A stretch of DNA of 64,000 nt from Cryoendolithus antarcticus (taxonomy: Eukaryota > Ascomycota > Dothideomycetes > Cladosporiales > Cladosporiaceae): contig NAJO01000007.1 of the NCBI GenBank assembly GCA_002077065.1, forward strand, positions 1,116,001-1,180,000, written 5' to 3'. This document shows, piece after piece, positions 32,433-42,432 of the stretch. The notes under the pieces were generated by a model. It was not told the origin of the DNA and ran no database searches. It saw only the letters and a list, made by a program, of their open reading frames with translations. Position numbers and translations under genes: made by a program. Position 1 is the stretch's first letter; each line of letters begins with the position of its first letter.

Positions 32433-33401
32433 CTAGTAGCAGCGAGCGATACACTCATCAGCCGCCTTCACGAGGTTGGCGGGCAAGTTGCCGCGGAATT
32501 GCTTGAGGTTGCTGGGGGTAATCTGGTTGACATCACCAAGCGTAATATCCACAATCCGATCATCCAGAGTGAAGAAGTTCTGCGCGATCTGGCTCGTGCC
32601 CGGATCCGCCGAGTTCAGCGCTGCAACAAAGATGGCGTCCTGGCATTGGTTGTTGAACTGGAAGTGAATGCTACCCTGAGGGAAGATGGTACTCTGGAAC
32701 TGGTTCAGAGTAGCGTTGAAAGGGAAGGCCAGGGTCCCGTTGCCGAAGGTCGCTTTCGCGGCGTCACCGAAGAGCCCGTTCTCGAGGACGAAGCCCGTCT
32801 CGATCTCGCCTTCAACCACTGTCAACATCTCCGTTGCGCGCGGGTGCGTGTGCGGGGAGTTCATCCCACAAGGCTCAAGGAAGCCAACGGCACCCGCGAT
32901 GCCGTTGCCAACTAAGAGGGGAAAGTTGTTCTCGTTCGCTACTAGGATGCGGCCGCCGTTACCGCCTTTGGGAGCGCGCTTGAAGTCGAAGACGAGGCGG
33001 TCTTGGAGTGCTTGGCCGGTCAAAGGAGTCTTTCCATCGTCGGATAAGAGGTTCGTGAAGCGGTCGACTTGTGTGACATCGGCGTTGACGTCTTTGGCGA
33101 GTTTCTTGAGCGAGGCCGCGACGTCTGTGGAGAGCGGGTCGAGGAAGGTGGGGAAGCCGGTGCCGACTGCGATGTCGCCGCCGGCTGTGGTCGTCGGGGC
33201 GGGATCCTGCACCGTGGAGACGCCGAGGCTGATGCCCGAGGAGTAGCTGACGGCGGAAGTGGCGGCTGAGGACTCTGCCATAATTGAGGTGGTGCTGCTG
33301 GTAGCTGAGGATGCGGTAGCGGAGTCGGATTGCCAGGGAGCGGCGTTGGCGACGCTGGCTGCGAGAGCCATGACGGCGAGCTTGGTGAACATGGCTGACA
33401 T
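32433..33401 (-). CDS. Secreted cupin (spherulin/germin-like) protein
   Basis: 322 residues with a signal peptide (FTKLAVMALAASVANAAP). A Ser/Thr/Ala linker of about 45 residues is followed by a cupin barrel. Metal ligands are visible in motif 1, GMNSPHTHPRATEML (HxH...E), and motif 2, GSIHFQFN. The fold and lengths resemble Physarum spherulin-1A and plant germins, which are extracellular manganese proteins with oxalate oxidase or superoxide dismutase activity in some members. Enzyme activity here is not shown. Start ATG at 33401; the open frame extending to 33626 uses a GTG and is leader. A CxxxC tail (ECIARCY) may form a disulphide. Confidence 0.88.
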   Translation of the reverse strand: MSAMFTKLAVMALAASVANAAPWQSDSATASSATSSTTSIMAESSAATSAVSYSSGISLGVSTVQDPAPTTTAGGDIAVGTGFPTFLDPLSTDVAASLKKLAKDVNADVTQVDRFTNLLSDDGKTPLTGQALQDRLVFDFKRAPKGGNGGRILVANENNFPLLVGNGIAGAVGFLEPCGMNSPHTHPRATEMLTVVEGEIETGFVLENGLFGDAAKATFGNGTLAFPFNATLNQFQSTIFPQGSIHFQFNNQCQDAIFVAALNSADPGTSQIAQNFFTLDDRIVDITLGDVNQITPSNLKQFRGNLPANLVKAADECIARCY

Positions 33402-34554
33402 TATTGCGCTGGTGTTGTGGGTTTGATTAAAGGCTGACTTTAAGGACGGAAGTTGATCGACTAGATACTTTTGACTGTGTGGCTGCGAATGAATGTGCGA
33501 TAACAGATCTGGACCTAGGAAATACAAAGGAAATAAGGAAAAGGCGGATTGGATGCTGTAGGTGTTTGGGATGCGAGTGTGAATGATGAGAGGAAGGGAG
33601 TGTTGTGATGGAGGAATAGAGGGCACTTATACCAACCCAACATCTATGCTTACACCAAGACAATTAGTGAATATGCCATGTCAGGTACCATGCGATGCTG
33701 CTAGATGCCTGCAAGTGAGCGTGTGTAAGGACGTTGGAAATAGAGGATGCTGAGTGAGTTGCTCAGCCTTGTGAGAGCGCTATGATTTAGACTGCAAGCG
33801 AGCAAGTAGCGCGATTTACCGGAGTGATGCATCAGAAGAAGTCCGTGATGCATGACACACTGGAGGTCGAGCAGGCGGTGCTGTGAGATTCGTGTCATGA
33901 AAGAACGTAAAATGCTGCCGCAGAATAGTGAGCACTACTTTCACACCCGAGACTTGGTCTTGGCAGCTGGGCTGTGTCAGCGAGCTCCATGTATAGAGCT
34001 CGCTGTGTTGCGGGTCCTTCCGCTGCATCAATGCTGGCGTGGCGGGTAGACAGAGTCGTCAAGGTCACTTTACGACACCGATGTGGTGCACCAAAATAAT
34101 TGAGTCGAAATTTCACGGTGCTAGACCGTCGCCCATCGGATGGCTACATGTCCAAACAACACACGAGGCAGCTCTGAAGCTGCTCAACTACCAACCACCT
34201 TATTACCAACGCCAAGCTTGCTGGTTGATCCTATCAGATGTTTCCACGGCGATGCCTGATTGCAGGCACTGAGGGTCTAGATCGCTCTTCTGACAAGCCG
34301 GTATCTTCGGAGCGAATCTTTGCTGAGCTGAGGCACTAGGCATCAGCCGTACTGTGGGATGACGATAGCTCACCCCGATGGTAGGATCAGGCCAACGTCA
34401 AACGGCGTTGGTGCTCAAAGACGATCGTCTTGCCCAACACTACTTCCTTGTTACAGCCGGGCGCATTCTGACGGAATCGGGAGCCTGGAGCCACTGTAGC
34501 AGAGCTTCAATACGTCGATGATCGTCGAGCTGCCTCGTCATTTGGAAAGATTCG
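33402..34554. other. Intergenic, no gene seen
   Basis: About 1.15 kb upstream of the cupin gene and downstream of the basic orphan. Short frames on both strands lack start context or family similarity. Confidence 0.45.
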
Positions 34555-35277
34555 CTAATCATGGTGCGGGTTCCGCGCATCTGTCTTGCGCGATGGTACA
34601 TTCATCGCCATGCAAGTCTGCAACCCAATCTGCAATGAAGCGGACGATTCCCAATTACCGACCGCCAGCTTCATCTCTTCGGGCTCCTTCGTCCGCCGCC
34701 GCAACCTCCTAATGCCTGCCACGGTGTCGTGATCGTCCATTGCCTCCATAGGGTCGCTTACACCCGGAACAATACTCTTGATCGTCTGGCTGTGCGGTCG
34801 CTTGAAGACGCGCGAGTCTGCACGCTTGCTGCGTCTCTTCGCCTGTCTTACTTGTTCCATGTCGTTTATCTCCTGCTTGCTGTTCTCGCAACTTAGATCG
34901 GCGAAAGGCGCAGCAATGCCGGTAGTGTCATGCTCGACATCGCTGTCGTGGTCGGAGTGTGATGAGTCTTGATTTGCATCATTTCGCGAGACTACTTCTT
35001 CGAGTTCTTGTGGGTAGACAACGCTAGCGTCAGTGTCGTAGTCCGTTTCTCCTTCGTTGATCTCCATAACCGTGACTTCATCTGGTGTGCTCGGCTTGTT
35101 CTGCTTCTTCGGAGGCGACACCGTCTCAGTCGGATGCACGGACAAAGCAGGCGAGTCGGAGCGATCGAGACGGCGCTTCGGCTTCGCAGGCGTGTAGGGT
35201 GGAGTCACGGGGCCATGCTTCGAGGAAAGGCTGCTTTCGGATCTGGAGCCTGAGACTGGATGCATAGTACCCAACAT
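34555..35277 (-). CDS. Hypothetical nuclear-type basic protein
   Basis: 240 residues from an ATG at 35277 (MLGTMHPVSGSRSESSL); the frame continues upstream to 35337 but only via a GTG. The N-terminal half is rich in Ser, Pro, Thr and Asp (TPPYTPAKPKRRLDRSDSP), with SP/TP sites suggesting phosphorylation. A basic cluster KRRSKRADSRVFKR looks like a bipartite nuclear localisation signal, and IRRLRRRTKEPEEMKL follows. The SQTIKSIVPGVSDPMEAMDDHDTV segment reads like a short folded motif. I do not recognise the family. An upstream exon cannot be excluded. Confidence 0.55.
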   Translation of the reverse strand: MLGTMHPVSGSRSESSLSSKHGPVTPPYTPAKPKRRLDRSDSPALSVHPTETVSPPKKQNKPSTPDEVTVMEINEGETDYDTDASVVYPQELEEVVSRNDANQDSSHSDHDSDVEHDTTGIAAPFADLSCENSKQEINDMEQVRQAKRRSKRADSRVFKRPHSQTIKSIVPGVSDPMEAMDDHDTVAGIRRLRRRTKEPEEMKLAVGNWESSASLQIGLQTCMAMNVPSRKTDARNPHHD

Positions 35278-36317
35278 CGTGAAGGTGTGGTCGGCTGTTC
35301 TTCGATTTTGACCGTGAGACTGAATGATGCCGCTCACTGCCTGTCAGGGAGTGTGATGTGCCGGAGATACGGCCAGTGACATTGCTTCAGGATGTGGTTG
35401 TTGCTCCGTAGCCCGAGCTGGATCATATTGCTAAGCGTGGCGTCGATTGGAAGCACTGGCAATCCGAATGCTCTCAGGTCGCGCTCGTTAGTTTGCTACC
35501 TGTCACAGGTGACAATTCGATAATCGCAGCACGAGTCCAGCACACGGTCCATTAAATCAAGAAGAAAAGAGACGGCAGACACGAGGTGAGGATCAGAAAT
35601 ATATATTGACACGTGCAGCGCCTTGCTTGGGCAGCAATAACGGACTTGCAGCCACTCCGGCGAAGACAGCGGCAATTGGCTCCTTTTATTGCGCGGTGCC
35701 TAACGAAGGAATGTGATCAAATGACGAATTGAAGTAAATACTAGGACAGATACTGACAGACGGCATGCCAGCGTTTTTGTGCAACGCGAACGTGGCGGAG
35801 TTGCTCGGGTGGACTCGGCCAGAGTCGTGGGATGGCACACAGTGATATGCTGGCAGCTGTCCATGTTGCTGTAGGTACCCGCATTGCCAATAAGGAACAT
35901 TCAACGGCGTGACAGATTCCACATGGACGATCTGGTATGCGTGCGGTCACATGATAGCGGTTCACCGTGCCATTGAACACATGTGTGGAAGAGAGGAGGT
36001 GAAGTCGAGGTCGCGGTGAGAGCAGGGAAACGGCGACCGCTCCAGAGGCCAGTACGCTTACCTCATGCAGTATCACATCAGTCTTGGCTGTACACGTTTC
36101 AGGAAACGACAGTACGTGAATTCACGCGAGTCGGTCCCCAAACACCAGCTGTAAGGTAGGGCAAATGTCAGGCGGCATATGCTGGCCACAACACGAGTAC
36201 TACGACGCCAACTTGCACGGATCTGAGCTCACTGCAATTGCTCAATATACACTGGGATTCGGTGCGCATTGCGGCGATTTCATGCCTGGAGCGTAGGCTC
36301 CCTGATCAGTGCCCACT
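35278..36317. other. Divergent promoter region, orphan gene and alpha-COP
   Basis: About 1 kb with no convincing gene. Minus-strand frames (35686-35922, 35741-36076) lack family resemblance. Confidence 0.45.
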
Positions 36318-39300
36318 ATGCAAGCCTCACCTGGCATGCTGACCAAATTTGTATGTTGATAGCGCAGATACATGTGCTGAGTAGATACTGATGTCTAGTA
36401 GGAGTCTAAGTCCTCACGAGCGAAGGGGATCGCCTTCCACCCGAAGCGGCCATGGATTCTAGTCTCGCTGCACTCCTCCACCATTCAGCTATGGGATTAC
36501 CGAATGGGAACTCTCATAGACCGATTCGAGGAGCATGATGGACCAGTCAGAGGCATAGACTTCCACAAGACACAGCCCATATTTGTGTCAGGTGGCGACG
36601 ACTACAAGATCAAGGTGTGGAGTTACCAGACCCGCAGATGTCTCTTCACTCTCAATGGGCACTTGGACTATGTGCGCACAGTTTTCTTCCACCCTGAATT
36701 GCCGTGGATCATTTCGAGCTCAGATGATCAGACAATCCGGATATGGAACTGGCAAAACAGGTCGCTGATCTGCACAATGACTGGGCACAACCATTACACC
36801 ATGTGCGCGCAGTTCCACCCGAAGGAGGATCTTGTGGTGTCAGCCTCGCTTGATCAGTCAGTACGGGTATGGGATATCTCGGGATTGCGGAAGAAGCACT
36901 CTGCACCCACCTCCATGACATTCGAGGATCAGATGAACAGGCAAGCCAACCAGGCGGATATGTTCGGAAATACAGACGCGGTGGTCAAGTTCGTTCTCGA
37001 GGGTCACGATAGGGGAGTGAACTGGGTCGCCTTCCATCCTACCCTGCCGCTCATCGTGTCTGCTGGGGACGATCGATTGGTCAAGCTATGGCGGATGAGT
37101 GAGACAAAGGCATGGGAAGTGGACACATGCCGGGGACACTTCCAGAACGCATCAGCCTGCTTGTTCCACCCTCACCAGGATCTCATACTGTCAGTGGGAG
37201 AGGACAAGACGATCCGAGTGTGGGACTTGAACAAGCGAACATCTGTGCAGAGCTTCAAGCGTGAGAACGACAGATTTTGGGTAATTGCCGCGCATCCGGA
37301 GATCAACCTCTTCGCCGCCGGCCATGACAACGGTGTCATGGTCTTCAAGCTCGAGCGTGAGCGGCCAGCATCGGCAGTGCACCAGAACAACCTCTTCTAC
37401 ATTACGAAAGACAAGCATGTACGATCTTACGACTTTACGAAGAACATTGAGAGCCCGTCGATGCTTTCATTGAAGAAACTCGGCAGTCCTTGGACGCCAC
37501 CGCGAGTGCTGTCATACAACCCAGCAGAGCGATCTATCCTCGTCACATCCCCTTCTGACAACGGCTCGTATGAGCTGGTCAGCCTGCCCCGCGATGCATC
37601 TGGAGCTGTGGAACCGACTAACACATTGCGTGGCACTGGCAACTCCGCTGTTTTCGTGGCTCGGAATCGCTTCGCTGTCTTCAACTCCGCGAGTCAACAG
37701 ATCGACATCAAGGACTTGACGAATTCGACCACCAAGACCATCAAGCCACCCCACGGCACTACTGAGATGGTCTTCGGCGGTACCGGCTGCCTCCTGCTCA
37801 TCACGCCCACACATGTCTATCTATACGACATCCAGCAGAAGAGCCAACTCGCAGAGCTCGCAGTCACTGGTGTGAAGTATGTCGTCTGGTCATCTGATGG
37901 TCTCCACGCTGCATTGCTCAGCAAGCACAATGTCACTATTGTCACGAAATCACTCGAGCAAGTCAGCACGCTCCACGAGACGATACGAATCAAGAGCGCG
38001 TGCTGGGACGATGCTGGCGTGCTGCTCTACTCTACCCTCAATCACATCAAGTACACACTCATGAACGGTGACAACGGCATTGTGCGGACGCTGGAGCACA
38101 CCGTATATCTCGTCCGAGTCAAGGGACGTAGTGTGTACTGTCTCGACCGTGCTGCTAAACCCAAGGTGCTCACCATTGATCCGACAGAGTATCGCTTCAA
38201 GCTCGCTCTGGTGAAGCGCCACTACGACGAGATGCTCAATATTATCAAGAATTCCAGCTTGGTTGGTCAGAGCATCATCTCGTACCTGCAGAAGAAGGGC
38301 TACCCGGAGATCGCGCTGCAATTCGTGCAAGACCCGCAGACTCGGTTTGAGCTTGCCATTGAGTGTGGCAACTTGGATGTCGCAGTAGAGATGGCCAAGC
38401 AGCTTGATCGACCTGCTCTCTGGCAACGTCTGGGTACTGAAGCGCTTGCTCATGGCAATCACCAGATCGTCGAGATGACGTACCAGAAGGCGCGCAACTT
38501 CGACAAGCTCTCGTTCCTGTATGTCACGACTGGCGACCAGGATAAGCTTACTCGTATGGCCAAGATCGCAGAGCACAGAGGCGACATGACGAGCATGTTC
38601 CAGAACTCGCTGTACCTCGGTGATGTGCACAGTCGGATCCAGATGCTGCAAGATGTCGATCAGTACCCGATGGCATATCTCACTGCGAAAGCACATGGGC
38701 TCGATGAAGAGGCACAAGCGATTCTGGAGGCCAGCGGCATCAGTGAGGATCAGATCACGCTGCCTACGCTCGGCAAGCCAGTTGCACCCCCAAAAGCCCT
38801 CGTACCCAGCTACAAGACGAATTGGCCGACAGCGGCAAGTGGCGCTAGCTCTTTCGAGAAGGCACTGATGGCAGAAGGTGGTGACGATGCTCTGGCAGTG
38901 GCGGATACCAACGGTTTCGGCGATGAGGACTTGCTAGCGGAAGAAGACGCACCTAAGGGTAACGGCCACATCGAAGAAGACGAAGATGCTGCCGGTTGGG
39001 ACATGGGCGAAGACGCTGTGCCTGAAGCAGAAGAAGACTTCGTCAATGTGGAGGCAGCCGATGCTGGCACAGGCAGCAGCGAGGCAGATCTCTGGGTTCG
39101 AAACTCACCTCTAGCAGCCGATCATGCCGCAGCAGGGAGCTTCGAAAGCGCCATGAACCTGCTCAACCGCCAAATCGGCGCAGTGAACTTTGCACCTCTT
39201 GAAGAGCGTTTCCTTCAGATATATACCGCCAGCCGCACCTACCTCCCCGCCAATGCCGGCATGCCACCGCTCGTGAACCACGTCCGCCGCACCTTGACCG

Positions 39301-40077
39301 ACACCGACTCTCGCAAACTCCTCCCGCTGATCCCTCGGGACATCGACTCCATCATCTCAACCGAGATTGCTAATGGCAAGAACGCCATGAAGGCGAACAA
39401 ACTCGAAGATGGCGTCGCATCTTTCAAGAAAGCTCTCACCCTCCTCATGGTCAACGCCGGTACCGCCTCGCAGCAGACTGAAGCCCAGACCGCGATCCAC
39501 TCAGCAGCAGCCTACGTCCTCGCCATGAGCCTCGAGCTCGAGCGAAGAACACTTGTCGGTGGAGCAGCAGATATCTCAGGCCTTGACGATGACACCAAGA
39601 AGCGCGCACTCGAGCTTAGCGCCTACTTCACCGTTCCTGCAATGGATCCTCAGCATCAGACCCTGGCGTGGTTCTCAGCCATGAACTTTGCAAACAGGAA
39701 CAAGCAGCTCGGCTCCGTGCTTAGCTTCGCGAATAACCTAACCGAGCGCGGTACCAACGCCAAGTTCAAAGAGACTGTACGTCCCCTCTTTGATTCCATC
39801 CCTTCCCATTTCCTAGTCACTAACGTCATCACAGGCCCGCAAACTCAAGTCCGTCGCAGAACGCAGCCCCAACGACGCTGTCCCCATCGAATTCGACACG
39901 TTCGCCGAGTTCGAGATCTGCGCTGCGAGCTATACGCCCATTTACGCCGGCGAGGCGAGCGTGCAGTGTCCGTTTGATGGGAGCAAGTACCAGACGAAGT
40001 ACAAAGGCGTTGTTTGTAAGGTTTGCGAGGTCTGCGCTATTGGGGGTGGGGGCAGTGGGTTTAGGGTTGTGGTGTGA
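36318..40077 (+). CDS. COP1: Coatomer subunit alpha (alpha-COP)
   Basis: Three exons: 36318-36350, 36402-39776 and 39835-40077, giving 1216 residues. The 51-nt first intron (GTATGT...TAG) and the 58-nt second intron (GTACGT...CAG) restore MQASPGMLTKFESKSSRAKGIAFHP and AKFKETARKLKSVAERSPN. Six or seven WD40 repeats occupy about residues 1-330, with GH...WD spacing (GHLDYVRTVFFHPELPWIIS). The coatomer WD-associated region follows, then an acidic linker and the C-terminal alpha-COPI domain ending CKVCEVCAIGG. Alpha-COP is a B-subcomplex subunit of COPI coats that binds KKxx cargo through its propeller and drives Golgi-to-ER retrieval. Without the 33-nt first exon the start would be misplaced at 36504. 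Confidence 0.96.
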
Positions 40078-40357
40078 AAGCGCGAGGGAGGGATTGGCGT
40101 GGGGATATCTGAGTTGGCGTAATGATCATAAGAGGGTCGCGCCTCGAGCTAGTGCGCGCGAGGTAGATCAAAATGAAAGTTGTCTAGACTTGTGCGTATT
40201 ATTGACGTATCGTTTCAATCCTCTTCGATCTTGGATCACAACCCGACGCTCTGCGCTTCGCTGTTCGGAAGGCTCCAGAGTCGTGGCTACTGCTTGTGCT
40301 TTGTACTACTGTTCTTTATCTGGCAGTCCCCAAGGTAGTGAGAGATGGACCAATGCT

Positions 40358-41647
40358 TCACGCATCCAGATCCATCCTATACACAACTCCATCGACCGCG
40401 TCAGCTCGTCCCTTGCACAGCCCCCTCCAGCCCCCTTCAAACCCTTCTTCCCCGCCAGCACCCTTACCAATCTCCAACTTCAGCCCCTTCGCAAATCCCC
40501 TTCCCTCGAACCCTCGCCATGCTTTGTCAAGTTCGTCGAACACCGCTTTTGCACCGTCCCTCTCGATCAGTACGTCCCGCACGGCGGAAGTGTTCATCTG
40601 CACGCGCTCAGGGATTCGGGCGATTTTGGCGAACGCAGCAAGTTCGGAGGGCGATTGCATGGCGGTCGCTGTGCCGCCTATGCCGATGATTGTGAGGCTG
40701 GCTTGAGAGAGGGAAGATTGGAGAGCGGTCATGAGACTGTCTAGGGAGCCGGCGCGGCCGCCGAAGTCGACGATCACCATGCGCGAGGGGTGGAGGTCGC
40801 GGATCCATTCGGTTGTCTCGTCGCTCGTGGCATCGGCGTACGCTACTGCTCTCGATGGCAGCTTCCCACTCGTAAGCCACTCAGCGTCCGGCTTACTACT
40901 CACAGCCAGAAAGCCCAGCGGTCCAGTACCAGGCCCACGCGAATGGAACAGCGTATCTGTGAATGCTCGCGCTGTCTTGCCTGAAGCCGAGAGACTGATG
41001 ACCACAGCCTTGCTCAGATCCGCGTCCTCCTTCGTCCACTCGGCCCCAGGCGCGCCGAACGGATGAACAGGCTGGGGTCCGAGAACGTACTTGCTCGTCC
41101 AGTACCCACAAGCAAACAACGGGAGGAAGACAGTCTGCCATGCTACTTTCTCGAGGTCATTGGAGCTGAGCTCAGAAATCTTACCAGGTAGATTGGCGAC
41201 TTGGTAGCGGTGGTAGTAGCTCATCATCCCTGCCCTACTCTTAGTGACGTCTCTCCAGTGCCCTTCGGGCTCGTCGGGCACGAGCTTGAAGTCTACGGCC
41301 ATGGAGTTTGAAGGCCAGAAACCCCAGAGCTGCGTTCCTAGTTCTAGGCCGGGGACGCGGCTGGAGAGGACCTCGCCGTAGCCCCATGTTGGGACTATGC
41401 CGTATTGCGAGGCGTCGTTGTAAGGTGGCGGTAGGCTGCTTGGGACTTGGTACCCTGACCACCAATGCCAGAAGGAGCCAAGACGGGCGTAGGCGAGGTT
41501 GTTAGATGTGAGGGAGACAAGGGAGGCGCGAGCTTTGACATGGCCTTCTGCTAAAGGATGGACTGAGGAGGGAGGCGTGTAAGGAACGCTGTGGTGGAGG
41601 GTGTTATTTGATTTGTTGACTACGTGAATCGAAAGCAGGGAGGACAT
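40358..41647 (-). CDS. DUF2855 family protein
   Basis: 429 residues, single exon, ATG at 41647. Recognised by features of the fungal and bacterial DUF2855 family: SLTSNNLAYARLGSFWHWW, ASQYGIVPTWGYGEVLSS, FWPSNSMAVDFKLVPDEPEG and YHRYQVANLPG. The C-terminal part has a Rossmann-like GIGGTATA turn. The fold resembles medium-chain dehydrogenases, but substrate and cofactor are unproven. It is divergent from the kinesin gene. Confidence 0.8.
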   Translation of the reverse strand: MSSLLSIHVVNKSNNTLHHSVPYTPPSSVHPLAEGHVKARASLVSLTSNNLAYARLGSFWHWWSGYQVPSSLPPPYNDASQYGIVPTWGYGEVLSSRVPGLELGTQLWGFWPSNSMAVDFKLVPDEPEGHWRDVTKSRAGMMSYYHRYQVANLPGKISELSSNDLEKVAWQTVFLPLFACGYWTSKYVLGPQPVHPFGAPGAEWTKEDADLSKAVVISLSASGKTARAFTDTLFHSRGPGTGPLGFLAVSSKPDAEWLTSGKLPSRAVAYADATSDETTEWIRDLHPSRMVIVDFGGRAGSLDSLMTALQSSLSQASLTIIGIGGTATAMQSPSELAAFAKIARIPERVQMNTSAVRDVLIERDGAKAVFDELDKAWRGFEGRGFAKGLKLEIGKGAGGEEGFEGGWRGLCKGRADAVDGVVYRMDLDA

Positions 41648-42432
41648 GATGAGAAGAAAGTAAGATATCTTAATGACCCTAGTGTGGAGGAAGGAAGTCG
41701 TACTACCAATTCGATGTGCTACAGACCACGTCTTGTACCTTCAGGCACCTCGCTCTACAAATGGCGGCATTTCAGGCTGCGGCGGCCGTTCAGCAGGAAG
41801 CTCCCACACTGCGTCTTGCCCATACGAATGCGACACCGTCGTCGGAGGGGGCTCCAGGTCTGCGGCCGGTGAGTGTAAGCAATGGTGCCAACTCTTACGC
41901 ACGTAAGACGGCTTGCAGGAGCTTGCAGTACTGCAGCACTCCTGAGGCAAGATGTTGGAGAGATGCGGTGCTCCATCGGGATGCTACCATGGCTGATTTG
42001 CAATCAAGTAGATGGCTGTGCGATGCTTCAAGCACGGTATTGCTGCCTCATTGCGGTGAATGATGGTCCAGCGTCCTGATCGAGCACGATCGAGCCACAT
42101 GAGGATGGCGTACGCTGTCTGCTTCGGCTCGCAACGTCGGCTTGAGCGCTTCGAGAGCTCGCGAACAACGCACACGCAGAGTATTGCTTTAGTTGACCAC
42201 GGCGAGCGCTGGACGAGGGCATGTAGGTTTCAACAAGGTTGGGTAAAGATTGGGTGAATTGTGATGTCGAAGTGCGAGTAGCTGGCGGCCGTTGCCTAGC
42301 AACGGCTTGCTTCCAGCGTCAGGCGATTCAGTATGAGGTAGCAGAAGACCACCAAAGTACAATTGGGCAGTATGTACTAATCACAGCAGCACGAAAAGGG
42401 ATCAGCGATAGTCCTGGAATCATTTCGGCACG
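41648..42432. other. Divergent promoter of the DUF2855 and kinesin genes
   Basis: 785 bases without a convincing gene. The only clear motif is the X-box palindrome near the kinesin side. Confidence 0.5.
42291..42303. promoter_or_regulatory. RFX-type X-box
   Basis: The 13-base sequence GTTGCCTAGCAAC is an inverted repeat matching the RFX X-box, GTNRCC-(0-3)-RGYAAC, with a one-base spacer. It lies 130 bases before the kinesin start codon. RFX factors (yeast Crt1, fission yeast Sak1, filamentous fungal RFX/Daf homologues) bind such sites. Function here is inferred from position and symmetry. Confidence 0.55.

Noticed and set aside
37950..38717. 255-residue minus-strand frame inside alpha-COP
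   Set aside because: Antisense shadow; the sense strand encodes conserved coatomer sequence.
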